Below, piece by piece: positions 5,756 through 6,786 of a stretch of DNA of 6,786 bases. The position numbers and the translations under genes are program-made. The notes under the pieces are model-generated. The model saw only the letters and a program-made list of their open reading frames with translations, searched no databases and was not told the DNA's origin. The number at the start of each line of letters is the position of its first letter. Position 1 is the stretch's first letter. The DNA is from Bacteroidales bacterium (GTDB lineage Bacteria > Bacteroidota > Bacteroidia > Bacteroidales > UBA10428): assembly GCA_016938095.1 (NCBI GenBank), contig JAFGVG010000327.1, forward strand, positions 1 through 6,786, written 5' to 3'.

Positions 5756-6786
5756 TTCTTTGCCAAATGATCTAAAAAATGATTAATCACCTCATGATTG
5801 ATTTCTTCGTCCCAGTTAACGGGCACATTTTTAAGGAAAAGCAATGATTTATCTGCTGTTTTCTGCTTCGATATGATTTCCACAGCCCTGAAAGGCTTGC
5901 TTTTCCCAAATCCGGGGGCTTTCACCAGGTCGCGTAGCTTGCTGTTTAACCAGTCCATGGTGCTTTCGCCTTTGTAAACCAATACTGCATCAGCAGCAAG
6001 CAGGTTGTTGATATGCTCGGTAAGCGGCAGGGTATCGTTCCCGTTGGGACTTTGTTCAAGCACTTCAAAGCCGCGTGAGCGGAAAACATCTTTATACTCA
6101 ACCATGTTGGGGGCTGATGATTTCTCGTAAATCACATAGAGCTTGTTTTTTTCGGCCAGGGGTTTTGCCTGCGGATTCGTCAGCTCATCCAACCGCTTGT
6201 TGAGAATGGTTTTGAATACCTCAAACGGTGTTTCCACTATTTCGGTAAGGTACTGTGCTTCGTCGCGTTTTATACGCTTGAGGTATAGGGCCTGCCGCTG
6301 ATCGGTAGGTTTGATGTCGTTGGGTATCCAGATAAACTGGTAAGGCTTTTGGGTGACTTCTTTGGATGCCAGGTAGTCTTTGACGGTTTTGATCTGAAAA
6401 TCTATAAAGGACAGTTTGGAATTTTTGACAAAATCGCCGTACCAGGCACCCAGCAGGTGAATGGTTACCACCGACTGTTTCAGACATTGCTCAATGGCCT
6501 GTTTGGCTTTTTCGGCCTCGTCGGGGATGGGGAGTAATGGTAAAATGCGGTAGCCCAAATGCTGTAGTTCGCGCCGGAGCATATCGCGGTTTTCGGTTTG
6601 GTCGAATGTGGTTTCGGCCAGAAAAACGGCCGGACATTCACGGGCTGTTTTACTTCCTCCGTTTTGGCTATTGAGGTCACTGAGCACATCTGAAATATCG
6701 TAGGCAAGGTCAACGAGCTTCGACCAGAATTTATCATCGGGTCCTTTGGGATTGTTAAGGTCGAAGGTTATGGCCTTCTTGTTAAA
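5752..6786 (-). CDS. Multi-domain TIR / TIR-like (DUF4062-like) protein, C-terminal 344 residues, 5' end off the window
   Basis: The frame is open to the right edge, so the start is not visible; a GTG at 6687 lies inside continuous coding sequence and is not needed as a start. Numbering visible residues from the edge, 20-31 (FWSKLVDLAYDI) look like the linker that in related proteins follows an N-terminal TIR domain. Residues ~51-200 form a TIR-like/DUF4062-like domain: VFLAETT at 54-60, ENRDMLRREL at 65-74, GYRILP at 78-83, IHLLGAWYG at 109-117 and an FIWIP strand at 151-155. Residues ~213-343 form a second TIR-like domain with LYVIYE, DAVLVYKGE (266-274) and WLNSKLRDLVKAPGFGKSKP (279-298). 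TIR domains can be NADases or adaptors. In the last domain the position matching the catalytic Glu of a canonical WCxxEL motif appears to be Lys283, so this copy is probably non-catalytic. Any active TIR would be upstream. It is the first visible gene of the operon and overlaps the STAND gene by 4 bp (ATGA). Domain naming is from remembered family patterns. Confidence 0.85.
   Translation of the reverse strand, partial: FNKKAITFDLNNPKGPDDKFWSKLVDLAYDISDVLSDLNSQNGGSKTARECPAVFLAETTFDQTENRDMLRRELQHLGYRILPLLPIPDEAEKAKQAIEQCLKQSVVTIHLLGAWYGDFVKNSKLSFIDFQIKTVKDYLASKEVTQKPYQFIWIPNDIKPTDQRQALYLKRIKRDEAQYLTEIVETPFEVFKTILNKRLDELTNPQAKPLAEKNKLYVIYEKSSAPNMVEYKDVFRSRGFEVLEQSPNGNDTLPLTEHINNLLAADAVLVYKGESTMDWLNSKLRDLVKAPGFGKSKPFRAVEIISKQKTADKSLLFLKNVPVNWDEEINHEVINHFLDHLAKK

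Overview
The window looks like a stretch of a Bacteroidota chromosome. The evidence is a lipoprotein whose residues after the lipobox cysteine (C-D-K-D-E) fit the Bacteroidota surface-export signal, a PorT-like outer-membrane barrel protein, start codons without a GGAGG-type Shine-Dalgarno, and protein sequences that read like that phylum. Genus cannot be told from this window.

Almost all coding sequence is one minus-strand operon of four tightly packed genes, read from right to left. (1) 6786-5752 is the C-terminal 344 residues of a multi-domain TIR / TIR-like (DUF4062-like) protein whose start lies beyond the right edge. (2) 5755-2651 overlaps it by 4 bp and encodes a 1034-residue nSTAND1 NTPase with a transmembrane helix, a long coiled coil and a seven-bladed WD40 propeller. 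(3) 2645-1569, after 5 bp, encodes a secreted outer-membrane beta-barrel protein with a helical periplasmic N-domain. (4) 1566-388, after 2 bp, encodes a lipoprotein with seven ~52-residue repeats, probably a second propeller, carrying a surface-export signal. The operon promoter is not in the window.

The left 387 bp hold no convincing complete gene. They contain a possible 3' end of a plus-strand gene (1-54) followed by a terminator-like hairpin (61-103), a GC-richer structured element with several mutually exclusive inverted arms (137-301) that looks like a dispersed intergenic repeat, and a perfect 12-bp palindrome (315-326).

Working model (inference): TIR and STAND proteins recall bacterial conflict/defence or signalling pairs in which the STAND protein is the sensor/switch and the TIR protein the effector in trans. 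Here the pair is hard-linked to an outer-membrane barrel and a predicted surface lipoprotein. The STAND protein has a charge-biased TM helix, which would place its coiled coil and WD40 propeller in the periplasm. Together the four proteins could form a chain from the cell surface through the envelope to a cytoplasmic TIR module. This is the most interesting hypothesis in the window and is untested.
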